NCBI GenBank assembly: GCA_903839405.1
Contig: CAIMCD010000014.1
Span: 62,001 to 126,000, forward strand
Direction: 5' to 3'
DNA length: 64,000 nucleotides
Source: an uncultured Chlorobiaceae bacterium
GTDB taxonomy: Bacteria > Bacteroidota > Chlorobiia > Chlorobiales > Chlorobiaceae
A program made the translations under genes and the position numbers. Below, piece by piece: positions 37,144 through 46,269 of this stretch. The notes under the pieces were generated by a model, which had not been told where the DNA came from, did not search any database, and saw only the letters and a program-made list of their open reading frames with translations. The number at the start of each line of letters is the position of its first letter. The first letter of the stretch is position 1.

Positions 37144-38622
37144 CTACGCAGGTTGCTGGGTGAGTCCGGCGATCCTTGTTTTGACATAATCTGAAACATG
37201 CCCCTGATAGCGCGACATAAAGGGCAGCGTGGCATCGTTGCCCGTAATGAGGTGACGACACTCCTCTTCCCCGCATGCACATGCAAACTCTTCCATCGTC
37301 GCATGGCAGAAGGTTGCGTAATCGATCATGATTTGCTCACCGGAACCGATAAAACGGCGGGCAACCAGATTGAGGTTTTCCAGCCAGGCATTGGGATTGC
37401 AAGAGTGGTTAATGGGCTTCCAGTCACGAGGATGTTTACTCCACATCACCCAGATTTCGTCGGTGATCGGGTAGGCATATTGCCGAAGCCAGCGCAGGTG
37501 CTGGCTATCCCAATGCTGCTCGGCATAGCTCCGTGATACCAGAACATGCTCTTGTTCTTCAAAAGCCTGGATAAGCTCACCCGGCTTAATATCGCGTGCT
37601 GCGTACATACCGTAACCGGCTTTCGGGTCGAAGGTTATCTCCCAGTTTTTAATGCGGTTCTCTCGGCGTTTCCATGCGGCTTCCTGCAACAACCGAAGAA
37701 ATTCATGGTGACCATCCGGATAGTTGAGCAGGATGAAATCCGCACTTCCCGCCTCTTCCGGGTCGTAGAAGACCCCGCAATTGGGATTGATTTCCAGCAG
37801 AAACAACTCGCCCTCACTATTCATCCGAATATCGCATCGCCCGTAGCCCGAGCCATTCAAACCCGTGAAAAGTTGGGCCGACAAGGTAGAGAGACGCTTG
37901 TCCAGTTCTGCATTATCGACGGCACAGCAGGTCATGTTCTGATAGTCGGCCCATTTCAAATCAAAGTGTTTGAAACACTCACCTTCCGGAAATGAAAACT
38001 CTACTGCAGGAAAGACGACCGGGTTGGCCGGATCCTGGGCATTCTCGGCAACCAACACCGTAAACTCCCGCCCTTCAACAAACTCTTCAACCAATGCCTC
38101 ACCAAACTCCTTGATAATGCGCTCAGCTTCCTCGCGTAGCGCCATTGGTGTTTCTACACGCGAAGTACGGGTCATGCCAATACTGGCGTAGCTGTTTGGA
38201 TGCTTGACAATGAGGGGAAAGCGCAAATTCCGGCCAGCTTCCGCAATGTCATCCTCCGTCATGACATAGCGATGCAGTGGGGTCTTGATACCGAAACTCC
38301 GGGCCACACGCTTCATATCTTCACGGGTCGGCTCGTAAAAATCAGAAGCCGCCCCGGTAAAAGGAGCATTAAAATATTCAAGCGTCTGCACCACCTCTAT
38401 ACCGGCACAATCAGAGTCAAATGCGCCATCGCAAAGATTGATAAACAAATCAAAACCCTGCTGAATAAGGGCCCGTACCTGAGCAACGGCCGTAGCTTTA
38501 TGAATGTCGGCCATTTCAACCTCATGATCCATCAAATAGGGCTTGATGCCCCTCAATGGGTCATAATCTTTTGTCGGCGAATCGGAATACTCATAAGAGG
38601 AGTAGAGCACACAGAGTTTCAT
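37144..38622 (-). CDS. ATP-grasp ligase fused to a SET methyltransferase domain
   Basis: 492 residues. Residues about 1-310 form a D-Ala-D-Ala-ligase-like ATP-grasp: NLCDGAFDSDCAG (61-73), Lys140 in PLIVKHPNSYASIGM, Glu179/180 in LVEEFVEGREFTV and the metal site FLLEINPNCGV (275-284). Residues about 325-460 form a SET domain: AGYGMYAARDIKPGE, NHSCNPNAW (405-413), IDYATFC and a post-SET CACGEEEC. Both halves keep their key residues. ATP-grasp enzymes of this type join amino acids or peptides, SET enzymes methylate lysine; having both in one chain points to ligation and N-methylation of one substrate. The product is unknown. Confidence 0.9.
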   Translation of the reverse strand: MKLCVLYSSYEYSDSPTKDYDPLRGIKPYLMDHEVEMADIHKATAVAQVRALIQQGFDLFINLCDGAFDSDCAGIEVVQTLEYFNAPFTGAASDFYEPTREDMKRVARSFGIKTPLHRYVMTEDDIAEAGRNLRFPLIVKHPNSYASIGMTRTSRVETPMALREEAERIIKEFGEALVEEFVEGREFTVLVAENAQDPANPVVFPAVEFSFPEGECFKHFDLKWADYQNMTCCAVDNAELDKRLSTLSAQLFTGLNGSGYGRCDIRMNSEGELFLLEINPNCGVFYDPEEAGSADFILLNYPDGHHEFLRLLQEAAWKRRENRIKNWEITFDPKAGYGMYAARDIKPGELIQAFEEQEHVLVSRSYAEQHWDSQHLRWLRQYAYPITDEIWVMWSKHPRDWKPINHSCNPNAWLENLNLVARRFIGSGEQIMIDYATFCHATMEEFACACGEEECRHLITGNDATLPFMSRYQGHVSDYVKTRIAGLTQQPA

Positions 38623-38631
38623 AGCAGAGAA

Positions 38632-39138
38632 TCAATTAGCGTTAGGTTCATGAACCGGTTGTTGTTCCGGTGCAGGCCCCTGAAGTTTTTCGATGATATG
38701 GGGCGTAAACTTGTAACGGGGAAGCAGATGCTCCTCCAGATGCATCGCACCTTTAATTGCACCCAAACAGTTCTCACTTCGGCAAGCACAATCAAACTCC
38801 TGATCCATGGCCCATTCGGTCGAAGGATAAAAAAAGGTGATCGCTTCATTCGCCTCAATATCACGAAGGCAGATAAACTCACGGCGTGTCACATCAACAT
38901 AGATGTTTGGGTCGCAACTGTGATTGAGATATTGAAGGAATTCCGGTTCGAGGTGAATATGGCAATCATGATCTATTTGCATAGAGAGATAGGTGGGATG
39001 CGCCACATACTCGCTGGCAGAAAACGCATGCAACAACGATCCCGCTCTATGCCGGCAGGTTGTGCGCAAATGTTTTTGACCGGAGAGAGGATCCTGATAG
39101 AGAGCAATTTTGTCCGTAACGTCCGCTAATTTTATCAT
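38632..39138 (-). CDS. SET-domain protein
   Basis: 168 residues from MIKLADVTDK at 39138; the upstream in-frame start adds 14 residues. The SET core has YLNHSCDPNIYVD, ITFFYPSTEW and post-SET CACRSENCLG. The N-terminal part is shortened compared with eukaryotic SET domains. It is the first gene of the operon and ends 9 bases before the ATP-grasp/SET fusion. It is a different SET lineage from the one at 34925. Confidence 0.87.
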   Translation of the reverse strand: MIKLADVTDKIALYQDPLSGQKHLRTTCRHRAGSLLHAFSASEYVAHPTYLSMQIDHDCHIHLEPEFLQYLNHSCDPNIYVDVTRREFICLRDIEANEAITFFYPSTEWAMDQEFDCACRSENCLGAIKGAMHLEEHLLPRYKFTPHIIEKLQGPAPEQQPVHEPNAN

Positions 39139-39539
39139 TTTGACTACCAGTTGAGTTTGTACCCGCAAGAAACAGTACAAAAAAATACTTTTTAACTGTC
39201 CAAATATACCAACCCGCCGAAACCAGCCGCAAGTATATCACGCTATTTAACGTACTTTCAGAAAAAGAGTTCCGGCAAGTATACTGATAATCTCAGCACA
39301 ATAAAAAGAGTTTTCGAGCGGGAAGCAGGGATAACTGCCGCACCGGAAAAAATCCATAAAAGGGAGTGGGGCAAATCATTGAACTCCGGCGCTCAATCAT
39401 TGTTCGACTCATCTCGTTAACCTTTTGAAAAGAGGTGATCTTGATTGCATATTAGGGGAATATGCTCACTCAATCGTCAGAGGAACCGACGTGCAGGAGA
39501 GGAGCCCGAAAAAAAATCGTTACGCGAAAACAACCACAA
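39139..39539. other. intergenic region between divergent operons
   Basis: About 400 bases separate the SET operon start from purN. It must hold both promoters. An in-frame ATG at 39462 with AGGGG close by could extend PurN by 26 residues that have no family match. No peptide gene recognisable as a precursor was found here. Confidence 0.5.
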
Positions 39540-40142
39540 ATGGCTCACCATAAAACCCGCCTGGCCGTTTTCTGTTCCGGCAATGGCAGCAATTTCAGGT
39601 CGATCTATCAGGCAATAGCTGAAAAACCGCTCAATGCAGAGATCGTGCTCTGCCTCTCCAACCGCTCAGCGTGCGGAGCCATGGAGTTTGCCCAAGAGAA
39701 CGGCATAGCAACCCTGCACATCACGGAAAAACAGTTCGCCTCCTTTGATGAGTTTGCTGCGGCCATGATCCACGCGCTGCGGGAGCACCGGATTGAAAAT
39801 ATTCTGCTGGCAGGTTATATGCGCAAGGTGCCTGAAGCGGTCGTCAGGGCATTCCCGGATAAAATCCTCAACATCCATCCGGCCCTCTTGCCGAAATTCG
39901 GTGGCGAGGGGATGTATGGCATCCATGTCCACGCGGCGGTGCTTCAGGCCGGCGAAAAAGAGAGCGGTGCAACCGTGCACTTTGTCAACGAGGAGTACGA
40001 TAAGGGGCGGATTCTGCTGCAACACCGGGTTCCAGTGCTGCCGGACGATACATCGGAGAGCCTTGCCGAGAGAGTGCTTGAGTGCGAGCACCGGCTCTAT
40101 GCGGAGGCGCTTGAAAAACTGCTGCAGGAAGAGCAGCAATGA
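39540..40142 (+). CDS. purN: phosphoribosylglycinamide formyltransferase PurN
   Basis: 200 residues from MAHHKTRLAVFCSGNGSNFR. Transfers a formyl group from 10-formyl-tetrahydrofolate to GAR. Motifs: GNGSNFRSIYQAI, LAGYMRKV, the catalytic NIHPALLPKFGG and the Asp in HFVNEEYDKGRILLQ. Its stop overlaps the queE start as ATGA (40139-40142), so the two are translationally coupled, although purine and queuosine steps are not directly linked. Confidence 0.94.
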   Translation: MAHHKTRLAVFCSGNGSNFRSIYQAIAEKPLNAEIVLCLSNRSACGAMEFAQENGIATLHITEKQFASFDEFAAAMIHALREHRIENILLAGYMRKVPEAVVRAFPDKILNIHPALLPKFGGEGMYGIHVHAAVLQAGEKESGATVHFVNEEYDKGRILLQHRVPVLPDDTSESLAERVLECEHRLYAEALEKLLQEEQQ

Positions 40143-40810
40143 GCACCAACACGCTCAACATCAGCGAGATCTTCTGCTCCATCCAGGGTGAGTCCTCCTT
40201 TGCCGGTTGGCCCTGCACCTTCATCCGGCTTGCCGGGTGCGGCCACGGTTGCCGAAGCTGCGACACCGCCTATGCCGAAACCGGCGGCACCCGGCTTGAG
40301 CAAGAGGAGATTATCCGCAGAGCACTTGCCTTTCAGGCTCCCTGTATTGAGGTCACTGGCGGTGAACCGCTCCTGCAGCCCGCCGTCTACCCCCTCATGC
40401 AGCAGCTCTGTGACACGGGCCAGCAGCTCCTGCTTGAAACCGGAGGCTTTCTCTCCGTCGCCAGGGTTGACCGGCGTGTCCACAAGATCATTGACCTCAA
40501 GCCGCCCTCATCCGGAGTGGCCGCTCAGAACAATCCTGAAAATATCCAGCTTGCCCTGCAGGCTCTCCCGGCCGACCGGCAGAGGTTTGAATTCAAGACA
40601 GTCATTGCAACGAGAGAGGATTATGAGTGGGCCCGCTCACTCATTCTGGAACACCGCCTCGGCGACTCCTGCACCGTGATGATGGGGGTGGCGTTCGGTG
40701 AACTGGAGCCAAGGGAGCTGGCCGAATGGATTCTCGGTGACCGGTTGAGGGTTCGCATGCAGCTCCAGCTTCACAAATACATCTGGGATCCCCGCATGAG
40801 AGGGGTCTGA
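40139..40810 (+). CDS. queE: 7-carboxy-7-deazaguanine synthase QueE
   Basis: 223 residues. A radical SAM enzyme that contracts carboxy-tetrahydropterin to 7-carboxy-7-deazaguanine for queuosine. FCSIQGESSFAGWPCTFIRL is the typical start; the cluster motif is CGHGCRSC (CxxxCxxC) at about 34-41; VTGGEPLLQP and DLKPPSSG follow. Coupled to purN. The other que genes are not in this window. Confidence 0.93.
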   Translation: MSTNTLNISEIFCSIQGESSFAGWPCTFIRLAGCGHGCRSCDTAYAETGGTRLEQEEIIRRALAFQAPCIEVTGGEPLLQPAVYPLMQQLCDTGQQLLLETGGFLSVARVDRRVHKIIDLKPPSSGVAAQNNPENIQLALQALPADRQRFEFKTVIATREDYEWARSLILEHRLGDSCTVMMGVAFGELEPRELAEWILGDRLRVRMQLQLHKYIWDPRMRGV

Positions 40811-40891
40811 GGCAGAAGGGTTTGGCTTTGGCCCCGTTACTCCTTACTTTTGAATTGTTCATGATTCCATTGTCCTTTATCCATTACCCTT

Positions 40892-41884
40892 TTGACCTCA
40901 CTCTCCGTCATTGTTCCGCTCTTCAATGAAGAGGAATCGCTTCCGGAACTCCTCAGCCAGCTCTATGGTGCCATGCAGGAAACCGAGCTGCACCGCCTGT
41001 TTCCGGAGCCCTTCACCTTTGAAATCATCATGGTGGATGATGGTTCCACGGACAATTCGTGCAGGGTGATAGAGCGCCTCATCCCCTCAAAGCCGGAACT
41101 TCGTTTGATCTCGTTTCAGAGAAACTTCGGCAAAACCGCTGCGCTCTCGGCCGGGTTCATGGCCGCCGCAGGTGAGTGTGTCTGCACCCTTGATGCCGAC
41201 TTGCAGGATGACCCCTTTGCCATCAAGGAGTTGATCAAAAAGCTGCATGAGGGATATGACCTGGTGAGCGGATGGAAGCAGGAGCGCAAGGATCCGCTTT
41301 CCAAAACCCTGCCATCAAAGCTCTTCAATACCGTAACACGGCTCTTTACCGGCATCACCCTGCACGATTTCAACTGCGGCCTCAAGGTTTACCGCCGTGC
41401 GGTCACCCGGCGGCTTGAACTGCACGGCCAGATGCACCGCTATATTCCCGTGCTGGCCGAGTGGGACGGCTTCAAAGTCACCGAACTGCCGGTCCGGCAC
41501 CGCGCACGGCAATTCGGCGAGACCAAATACGGCTCCTCACGGTTTTTTTCAGGACTCTTTGACTTTCTCTCCGTCCTCTTTATTACCCGCTACCTTCGCC
41601 GTCCCATGCATTTTTTCGGTATGGCCGGCCTGATAAGCATGCTCCTTGGTTTCAGCATCAGCCTCTATATCACCCTCGATAAAATTCTGCTCAACAAACC
41701 GGTAAGCAACCGGCCGATCCTCTTCCTCGGAATCCTGCTACTCATACTCGGTGTCCAGCTCTTTTCAACCGGGCTTCTGGGCGAAATGCTCTCCAGCTCT
41801 TCAACCAAAGAGCGGTTATTTGCTGTCCGCGAAAGCGTGAACCTCACCACCGCGCAGGCCAAAAAATTCGGCTCTACCGATTAA
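40892..41884 (+). CDS. family 2 glycosyltransferase with two C-terminal membrane spans
   Basis: 330 residues. The only sensible start is a TTG at 40892: in-frame upstream codons reach a stop without an ATG. GT2 motifs: VIVPLFNEEESL, MVDDGSTDNS, LDADLQDDP and RHRARQFGETKYG. Two hydrophobic segments (about 235-260 and 270-295) place it among DPM1/GtrB-type enzymes that load sugar onto undecaprenyl phosphate. The sugar is not known. Confidence 0.88.
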   Translation: MTSLSVIVPLFNEEESLPELLSQLYGAMQETELHRLFPEPFTFEIIMVDDGSTDNSCRVIERLIPSKPELRLISFQRNFGKTAALSAGFMAAAGECVCTLDADLQDDPFAIKELIKKLHEGYDLVSGWKQERKDPLSKTLPSKLFNTVTRLFTGITLHDFNCGLKVYRRAVTRRLELHGQMHRYIPVLAEWDGFKVTELPVRHRARQFGETKYGSSRFFSGLFDFLSVLFITRYLRRPMHFFGMAGLISMLLGFSISLYITLDKILLNKPVSNRPILFLGILLLILGVQLFSTGLLGEMLSSSSTKERLFAVRESVNLTTAQAKKFGSTD

Positions 41885-41914
41885 TCCTATTTTTTTCAAC
41901 ACTATCTGAATGCT

Positions 41915-42757
41915 ATGAAACGGGTTGGAGCACACGTCAGTATTGCCGGAGGAGTAGAAAATGCGCCACTCCAGGCCTCCCTGATCGGGGCAAAGGCATT
42001 TGCCATGTTCACCAAAAACCAGCGGCAGTGGAGAGCCCCGAAACTCACCGAGGCTTCCATCGAGGCTTTCCGGAAAAACTGCAGTGACGGCGGGTTCAGG
42101 GCCCAGGATATTTTGCCACACGACAGCTATCTGATCAACCTCGGCAATCCGGATCCCCTGAAACTCCGCAATTCGCGTGAAGCCTTTATTGATGAGATGC
42201 AGCGTGTAGAAAGCCTTGGCCTCGTGATGCTGAACTTTCATCCCGGAAGCCATCTGAATGAAGTGAGTGAGGAGGTGAGCCTGCAACTGATTGCCGAGTC
42301 AATCAATATGGCACTTGAGGCAACGTCGGACGTTACCGCTGTTATTGAAAATACGGCCGGGCAGGGCACAAATCTCGGATACCGCTTTGAACAACTGGCC
42401 TCCCTGATCGAGCAGGTTGAAGACAAAACAAGGGTCGGTGTCTGCCTCGACACCTGCCACCTCTTTGCCAGCGGCTACGACCTCTCCTCCACCGAAGCCA
42501 TCGAGCATACCTTCGGGGAGTTCGACCGGATTGTCGGGCTGAGCTACCTGCGCGCAATGCACCTCAATGATGCCCTCCGTCCGCTCAACAGCCATCTTGA
42601 CCGACATGCCAGTATCGGCAAGGGCACCATCGGCATGGAGGCATTCTCCTTCATCATGCACCACTCGGCCTGTGAAGAGATACCGCTGATTCTTGAAACA
42701 CCGGACTCCGACGAGTGGAGCCGGGAAATTATCCTGCTCTACTCGCTCAATCAATAA
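41915..42757 (+). CDS. nfo: endonuclease IV (Nfo)
   Basis: 280 residues. Apurinic/apyrimidinic endonuclease of base excision repair, a TIM barrel with three zinc ions. Motifs: [59 protein letters not shown] and ILETPD. Length matches E. coli Nfo (285). It converges with ftsX, 5 bases apart. Confidence 0.95.
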   Translation: MKRVGAHVSIAGGVENAPLQASLIGAKAFAMFTKNQRQWRAPKLTEASIEAFRKNCSDGGFRAQDILPHDSYLINLGNPDPLKLRNSREAFIDEMQRVESLGLVMLNFHPGSHLNEVSEEVSLQLIAESINMALEATSDVTAVIENTAGQGTNLGYRFEQLASLIEQVEDKTRVGVCLDTCHLFASGYDLSSTEAIEHTFGEFDRIVGLSYLRAMHLNDALRPLNSHLDRHASIGKGTIGMEAFSFIMHHSACEEIPLILETPDSDEWSREIILLYSLNQ

Positions 42758-42762
42758 CCCAG

Positions 42763-43662
42763 CTACCGCTTTGAAACAACCCTGAGGTATTTGCTCACCG
42801 ACATTGCACTGCCAAAAATGCCAAGCACGAGGCCAAGCAGCACAATCGCCGGGTAAATCAGCAGGGTTGAAGGCTGCATGACCTGATAAATCACTGGCTC
42901 ATAGCGCAACAGCAACTGCTCGAAAAGCAGGTAGATGGCCCCTGCAGCCATCCCTCCGGAAAGCACGCCCTGAAGCGCCCCTTCAATAATGTAGGGGGCT
43001 CCGATAAACCATGCTGTAGCACCAACCAGACGCATGGTTCGGATTTTTTCCTGCCGGGAATACATGGCAAGGCGGATCGTATAGCCGATCAGCACCAGCG
43101 TGGCCAAGGCTATCAGAACCCCGATAGCGCCGGTAAGCAGGGTAAAGAGGTGCGCATTCTTCTCTATCTGACCCAACGCGGCCTGATTATAGCGAATATC
43201 AACACCGGGAATGATCCGGCGGATTGCCGGCACCAGGCGCTCAACACTTTCGGGCCGCGCATAATCCGGCAAAAACTTAACCCTGACCGATCGGGGCAGC
43301 GGGTTTGAGCCAAGTATGGTAACCACGTTCTCCCCAAAGTCATGCGTAAAACGCCGGGCCGCTTCATCCTTCGAAACATAGGTTGCCTCCCGCACGCCCC
43401 TGAGCTTTTTTATCTCACCAGTGGCCTCGATTGCCTGAGGCTCCGTCATTGAGTCACCCAAAAAAACCTCGAGATCCACCCGGCTGCGCAGCTCCTGAAT
43501 CACATCAAAAAAACTTAGCGAGAGCGTACCGAAAAGCCCAAGCAGCACAAGCGCAAAAAAACTTATCGTAACCGTAATGGCCGCAGGTAGCCGGGCCCTT
43601 CCAATGCCCGAAAAACCCTCCTTAATGACAAACATCAGTGACATAACAGCTTGTTTTAGCAT
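42763..43662 (-). CDS. ftsX: cell division protein FtsX
   Basis: About 299 residues from the ATG at 43662; a GTG three codons upstream is also possible. Four membrane segments: one near 20-45, a large periplasmic loop with DLEVFLGDSMTEPQA (about 60-165), then three at about 175-295 (LLTGAIGVLIALATLVLIGY, IEGALQGVLSGGMAAGAIYL). RQEKIRTMRLVGA is the family signature. It works with the ATPase FtsE to control septal wall hydrolases; ftsE is not next to it here. Confidence 0.93.
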   Translation of the reverse strand: MLKQAVMSLMFVIKEGFSGIGRARLPAAITVTISFFALVLLGLFGTLSLSFFDVIQELRSRVDLEVFLGDSMTEPQAIEATGEIKKLRGVREATYVSKDEAARRFTHDFGENVVTILGSNPLPRSVRVKFLPDYARPESVERLVPAIRRIIPGVDIRYNQAALGQIEKNAHLFTLLTGAIGVLIALATLVLIGYTIRLAMYSRQEKIRTMRLVGATAWFIGAPYIIEGALQGVLSGGMAAGAIYLLFEQLLLRYEPVIYQVMQPSTLLIYPAIVLLGLVLGIFGSAMSVSKYLRVVSKR

Positions 43663-43743
43663 TAATAACACCCTTCATCCCAAAGAATCAACAAAACAAG
43701 TTGCAAAAGCAAGTTTTTTTTCTTTTTTTATTCCTCCACACAA

Positions 43744-43816
43744 GGGGCTATAGCTCAGTTGGTAGAGCATTTGCATGGCATGCAAAGGGTCAGGAGTTCG
43801 AGTCTCCTTAGCTCCA
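43744..43816 (+). tRNA. tRNA-Ala, anticodon GGC
   Basis: Full cloverleaf: acceptor GGGGCTA/TAGCTCC, D stem GCTC/GAGC, anticodon stem TTTGC/GCAAA around loop ATGGCAT with anticodon GGC at 43777-43779, T stem AGGAG/CTCCT. The acceptor carries the G3-U70 pair that identifies alanine tRNA. The terminal CCA is not encoded. Confidence 0.97.
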
Positions 43817-43828
43817 CATAAAAATCAG

Positions 43829-43859
43829 AAAAAGCGAAGGGAGTTCCCTCCGCTTTTTT
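43829..43859 (+). terminator. terminator after tRNA-Ala
   Basis: Hairpin AAAAGCG-A-AGGGA / TCCCT-C-CGCTTTT ending in TTTTTT, 12 bases after the tRNA. Confidence 0.85.
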
Positions 43860-43902
43860 GTTTTCCAGCCTCTCCATCAAAAAACCTGCCCCGTCTCAAA
43901 AG

Positions 43903-44430
43903 TTACCCCTTTTGTTTCCAGCCAATTTTGGCAACAAGAAAGATGATACCCACCAGCAAGGATGCCGCTATGCCGGCCAGAATATTGAAGAGTGCGGCAA
44001 GCAGCACCACCTGAAGCGTCAACACAACCGCAAAATCCAGCAGAGAAGATGAGGCTAGAAAGGTCAGCGCGGTCAGCGTGGTAAAGAAAAAGCTGGTTGC
44101 AATACTTCCGGCAAACGAGATAAAAATCTTCTCTCCCTTTCCTTCCGAAATATTCTGCCAACGCTGCATCTGTTGTTTGCTGCCCGGGTCCAGCATCTTT
44201 CTGACCTGCATGGCTACCAGGGCAACCACAATAAGTACAGCGACCTGAACGCCATAAACCCTGAGCAGCTCGTGCCATGATGGGTTAAAAAAGCCCTGGT
44301 CAAGGCGGAGCGTGGCCTCGCGGAGCATAAAAATGGATGTCCAGTAAAAAACCGTACCCCACAGGAGGGTAACTGCAACCCAGATGGCGATGCCGGGCGG
44401 CTCCTTGATTCTTTTTGCAATAAACGACAT
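43903..44430 (-). CDS. hypothetical membrane protein
   Basis: 175 residues from MSFIAKRIKEP. Four hydrophobic segments at about 15-40, 60-80, 110-130 and 135-165, and a conserved-looking polar patch RKMLDPGSKQQMQRWQN in between. No family recognised. It lies alone between tRNA-Ala and purF, transcribed against both. Confidence 0.7.
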   Translation of the reverse strand: MSFIAKRIKEPPGIAIWVAVTLLWGTVFYWTSIFMLREATLRLDQGFFNPSWHELLRVYGVQVAVLIVVALVAMQVRKMLDPGSKQQMQRWQNISEGKGEKIFISFAGSIATSFFFTTLTALTFLASSSLLDFAVVLTLQVVLLAALFNILAGIAASLLVGIIFLVAKIGWKQKG

Positions 44431-44677
44431 GTTCTTTTTTTGGCTAAGTGAATGAAAAACGCAACTCTCCCGGCTGCACCTAAAATAATATAACACCCTG
44501 AACCCGACTCGGCTCCGTTGCTCTTAACTTACCGCTTCCGAAGCGGATAGCACGCGAAAAACAGAGAAGGGTACTCCTCTGCAACGATTATTTTATATTT
44601 TCCGTTTGAATATTGTTGTTCAATTACCATTATTGTGGTTCCTGACGAGTTTACACAACTTTAACATATCATTGCCT

Positions 44678-46171
44678 ATGTGTGGAGTTTTCGGTGTTTT
44701 TAATTCAAAAACTCCCGCTGAAGATACCTTCTATGGACTCTACTCCCTTCAGCACAGAGGACAGGAAGCGGCTGGTATTGTTGTTGCGGATTACAACAAG
44801 GCAAAAAAGAAAACACTTTTCAAGCAGCACAAGGGAATGGGGCTGGTTTCGGAAGTTTTCAGGGATGAGACCATTTTTGATACCCTTGGCGGTTATGCCG
44901 CGATAGGGCACAATCGTTACTCAACCACCGGCTCTTCCACTTCGACCAGCAATATCCAGCCCTTTTCACTCACCTACCGCTCCGGAAGCCTTGCCATAGC
45001 TCATAACGGAAACCTGACCAACTCCCGTTCAATGCGGCGGGAACTGACTGAGCTCGGCGTTATCTTTCAGGCATCGTCCGATACGGAGATCATTCCGCAC
45101 CTGGCAGCAAGAAGCCGTGAAAAGGAGCCGCTGCACCAGATCTACGAGGCCTTGATGCAGGTTGAGGGTGCCTACTCCATTGTTATTTTGGCCAACAACC
45201 AGATGATTGCCGCAAGAGACCCTTACGGCTTCCGTCCGCTCGCCCTCGGCAAAAAGGTTGATCCTCTTACCGGAGAATTGACCTACGTTGTTGCCAGCGA
45301 AACCTGCGCCTTTGATATCATCCAGGCCGAATATATCCGCGATATCGAGCCGGGCGAGATCCTTTTGATCGACCACCTCGCTGTGGCAAATGAAAAGCCG
45401 ACCTCGCTCTTTCTGCCAAGCTCGGAACGCAAGGCCCGCTGCATTTTTGAATATGTCTATTTTGCCCGGCCTGACAGCTTTATTTTCAAGTATTCGGTTG
45501 ACAAGGTGCGCCGCAACCTCGGCAAAAACCTAGCAAGAGAGTCAGGCATCGAGCATCAGGATGGTGAAAAGGAGTTGACCGTGGTCAGCGTGCCCGACTC
45601 ATCCAATACGGCGGCCCTCGGGTTTGTGCGCGAAAGCAACAAAATGAATCGGGCGGCACGATTTGAGCACGGCCTGATCCGCAACCACTATGTAGGCAGA
45701 ACCTTCATCCAGCCGGGTATTCACAGCCGGGACATCAAGGTTCGTTCCAAATACAATATTGTGCGCGGCGTCCTGCAGAATCGACCCATTATTCTTATCG
45801 ACGACTCCATTGTCCGGGGCACCACGGCAAAAATGCTCATCAAGCTGATCCGCGAAGCCGATCCAAAGGCGATTCACCTGCACATCAGCTCGCCGCCGAT
45901 CACCAACCCCTGTTTTTATGGTATGGATTTTCCTACCAAACGGCAGCTTTTGACCCACATGTTCGACACCTTGCACAATGACAAGGAGGAGATCGAAAAA
46001 ATCAGGGAGTATATCGGGGTCGATTCACTCAAATACCTCTCGATGGAGGGTCTGATGAACAGCGTGCCATCATTTGAACATGAAAAAGGGAGCTACTGCA
46101 CCGCATGCTTCAGCGGTGACTACCCGGTACCGGTCAGCGATGTAACGACCGACAAGGATGAAAACGACTGA
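44678..46171 (+). CDS. purF: amidophosphoribosyltransferase PurF
   Basis: 497 residues from MCGVFGVFN; Cys2 becomes the N-terminal nucleophile once Met is removed, so the longer upstream frame is wrong. No propeptide, unlike the Bacillus form. Glutamine amidotransferase domain: LYSLQHRGQEAAG, IGHNRYSTTGSS, AHNGNLTN. PRPP domain: ILIDDSIVRGTT. Cysteines near the C-terminus (CTACFSGDYP) recall the iron-sulfur type. First step of purine synthesis. Confidence 0.96.
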   Translation: MCGVFGVFNSKTPAEDTFYGLYSLQHRGQEAAGIVVADYNKAKKKTLFKQHKGMGLVSEVFRDETIFDTLGGYAAIGHNRYSTTGSSTSTSNIQPFSLTYRSGSLAIAHNGNLTNSRSMRRELTELGVIFQASSDTEIIPHLAARSREKEPLHQIYEALMQVEGAYSIVILANNQMIAARDPYGFRPLALGKKVDPLTGELTYVVASETCAFDIIQAEYIRDIEPGEILLIDHLAVANEKPTSLFLPSSERKARCIFEYVYFARPDSFIFKYSVDKVRRNLGKNLARESGIEHQDGEKELTVVSVPDSSNTAALGFVRESNKMNRAARFEHGLIRNHYVGRTFIQPGIHSRDIKVRSKYNIVRGVLQNRPIILIDDSIVRGTTAKMLIKLIREADPKAIHLHISSPPITNPCFYGMDFPTKRQLLTHMFDTLHNDKEEIEKIREYIGVDSLKYLSMEGLMNSVPSFEHEKGSYCTACFSGDYPVPVSDVTTDKDEND

Positions 46172-46182
46172 ATAGACAAGAT

Positions 46183-46213
46183 AAAGGCGTACAACGTTGC
46201 GCGGTACGCCTTT
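46183..46213. terminator. inverted repeat between purF and the dksA-like gene
   Basis: Perfect 10-bp arms AAAGGCGTAC / GTACGCCTTT with an 11-base loop, 11 bases after the purF stop. There is no T-tract beyond the stem, but the A/T-rich stem ends make it a plausible bidirectional terminator. Confidence 0.6.
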
Positions 46214-46269
46214 ACTCTGAAAATAAACAACCAAGCCCCGCTCTCACGAATGGAAAAAAGTTTTCTTTC

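Noticed and set aside
38200..39129. 309-codon plus-strand open frame
   Set aside because: Antisense to the ATP-grasp/SET and SET genes; its sequence has no protein family features.
43744..43816. Genomic island inserted at tRNA-Ala
   Set aside because: The genes on both sides are housekeeping or ordinary, and no repeat of the tRNA 3' end was seen nearby.
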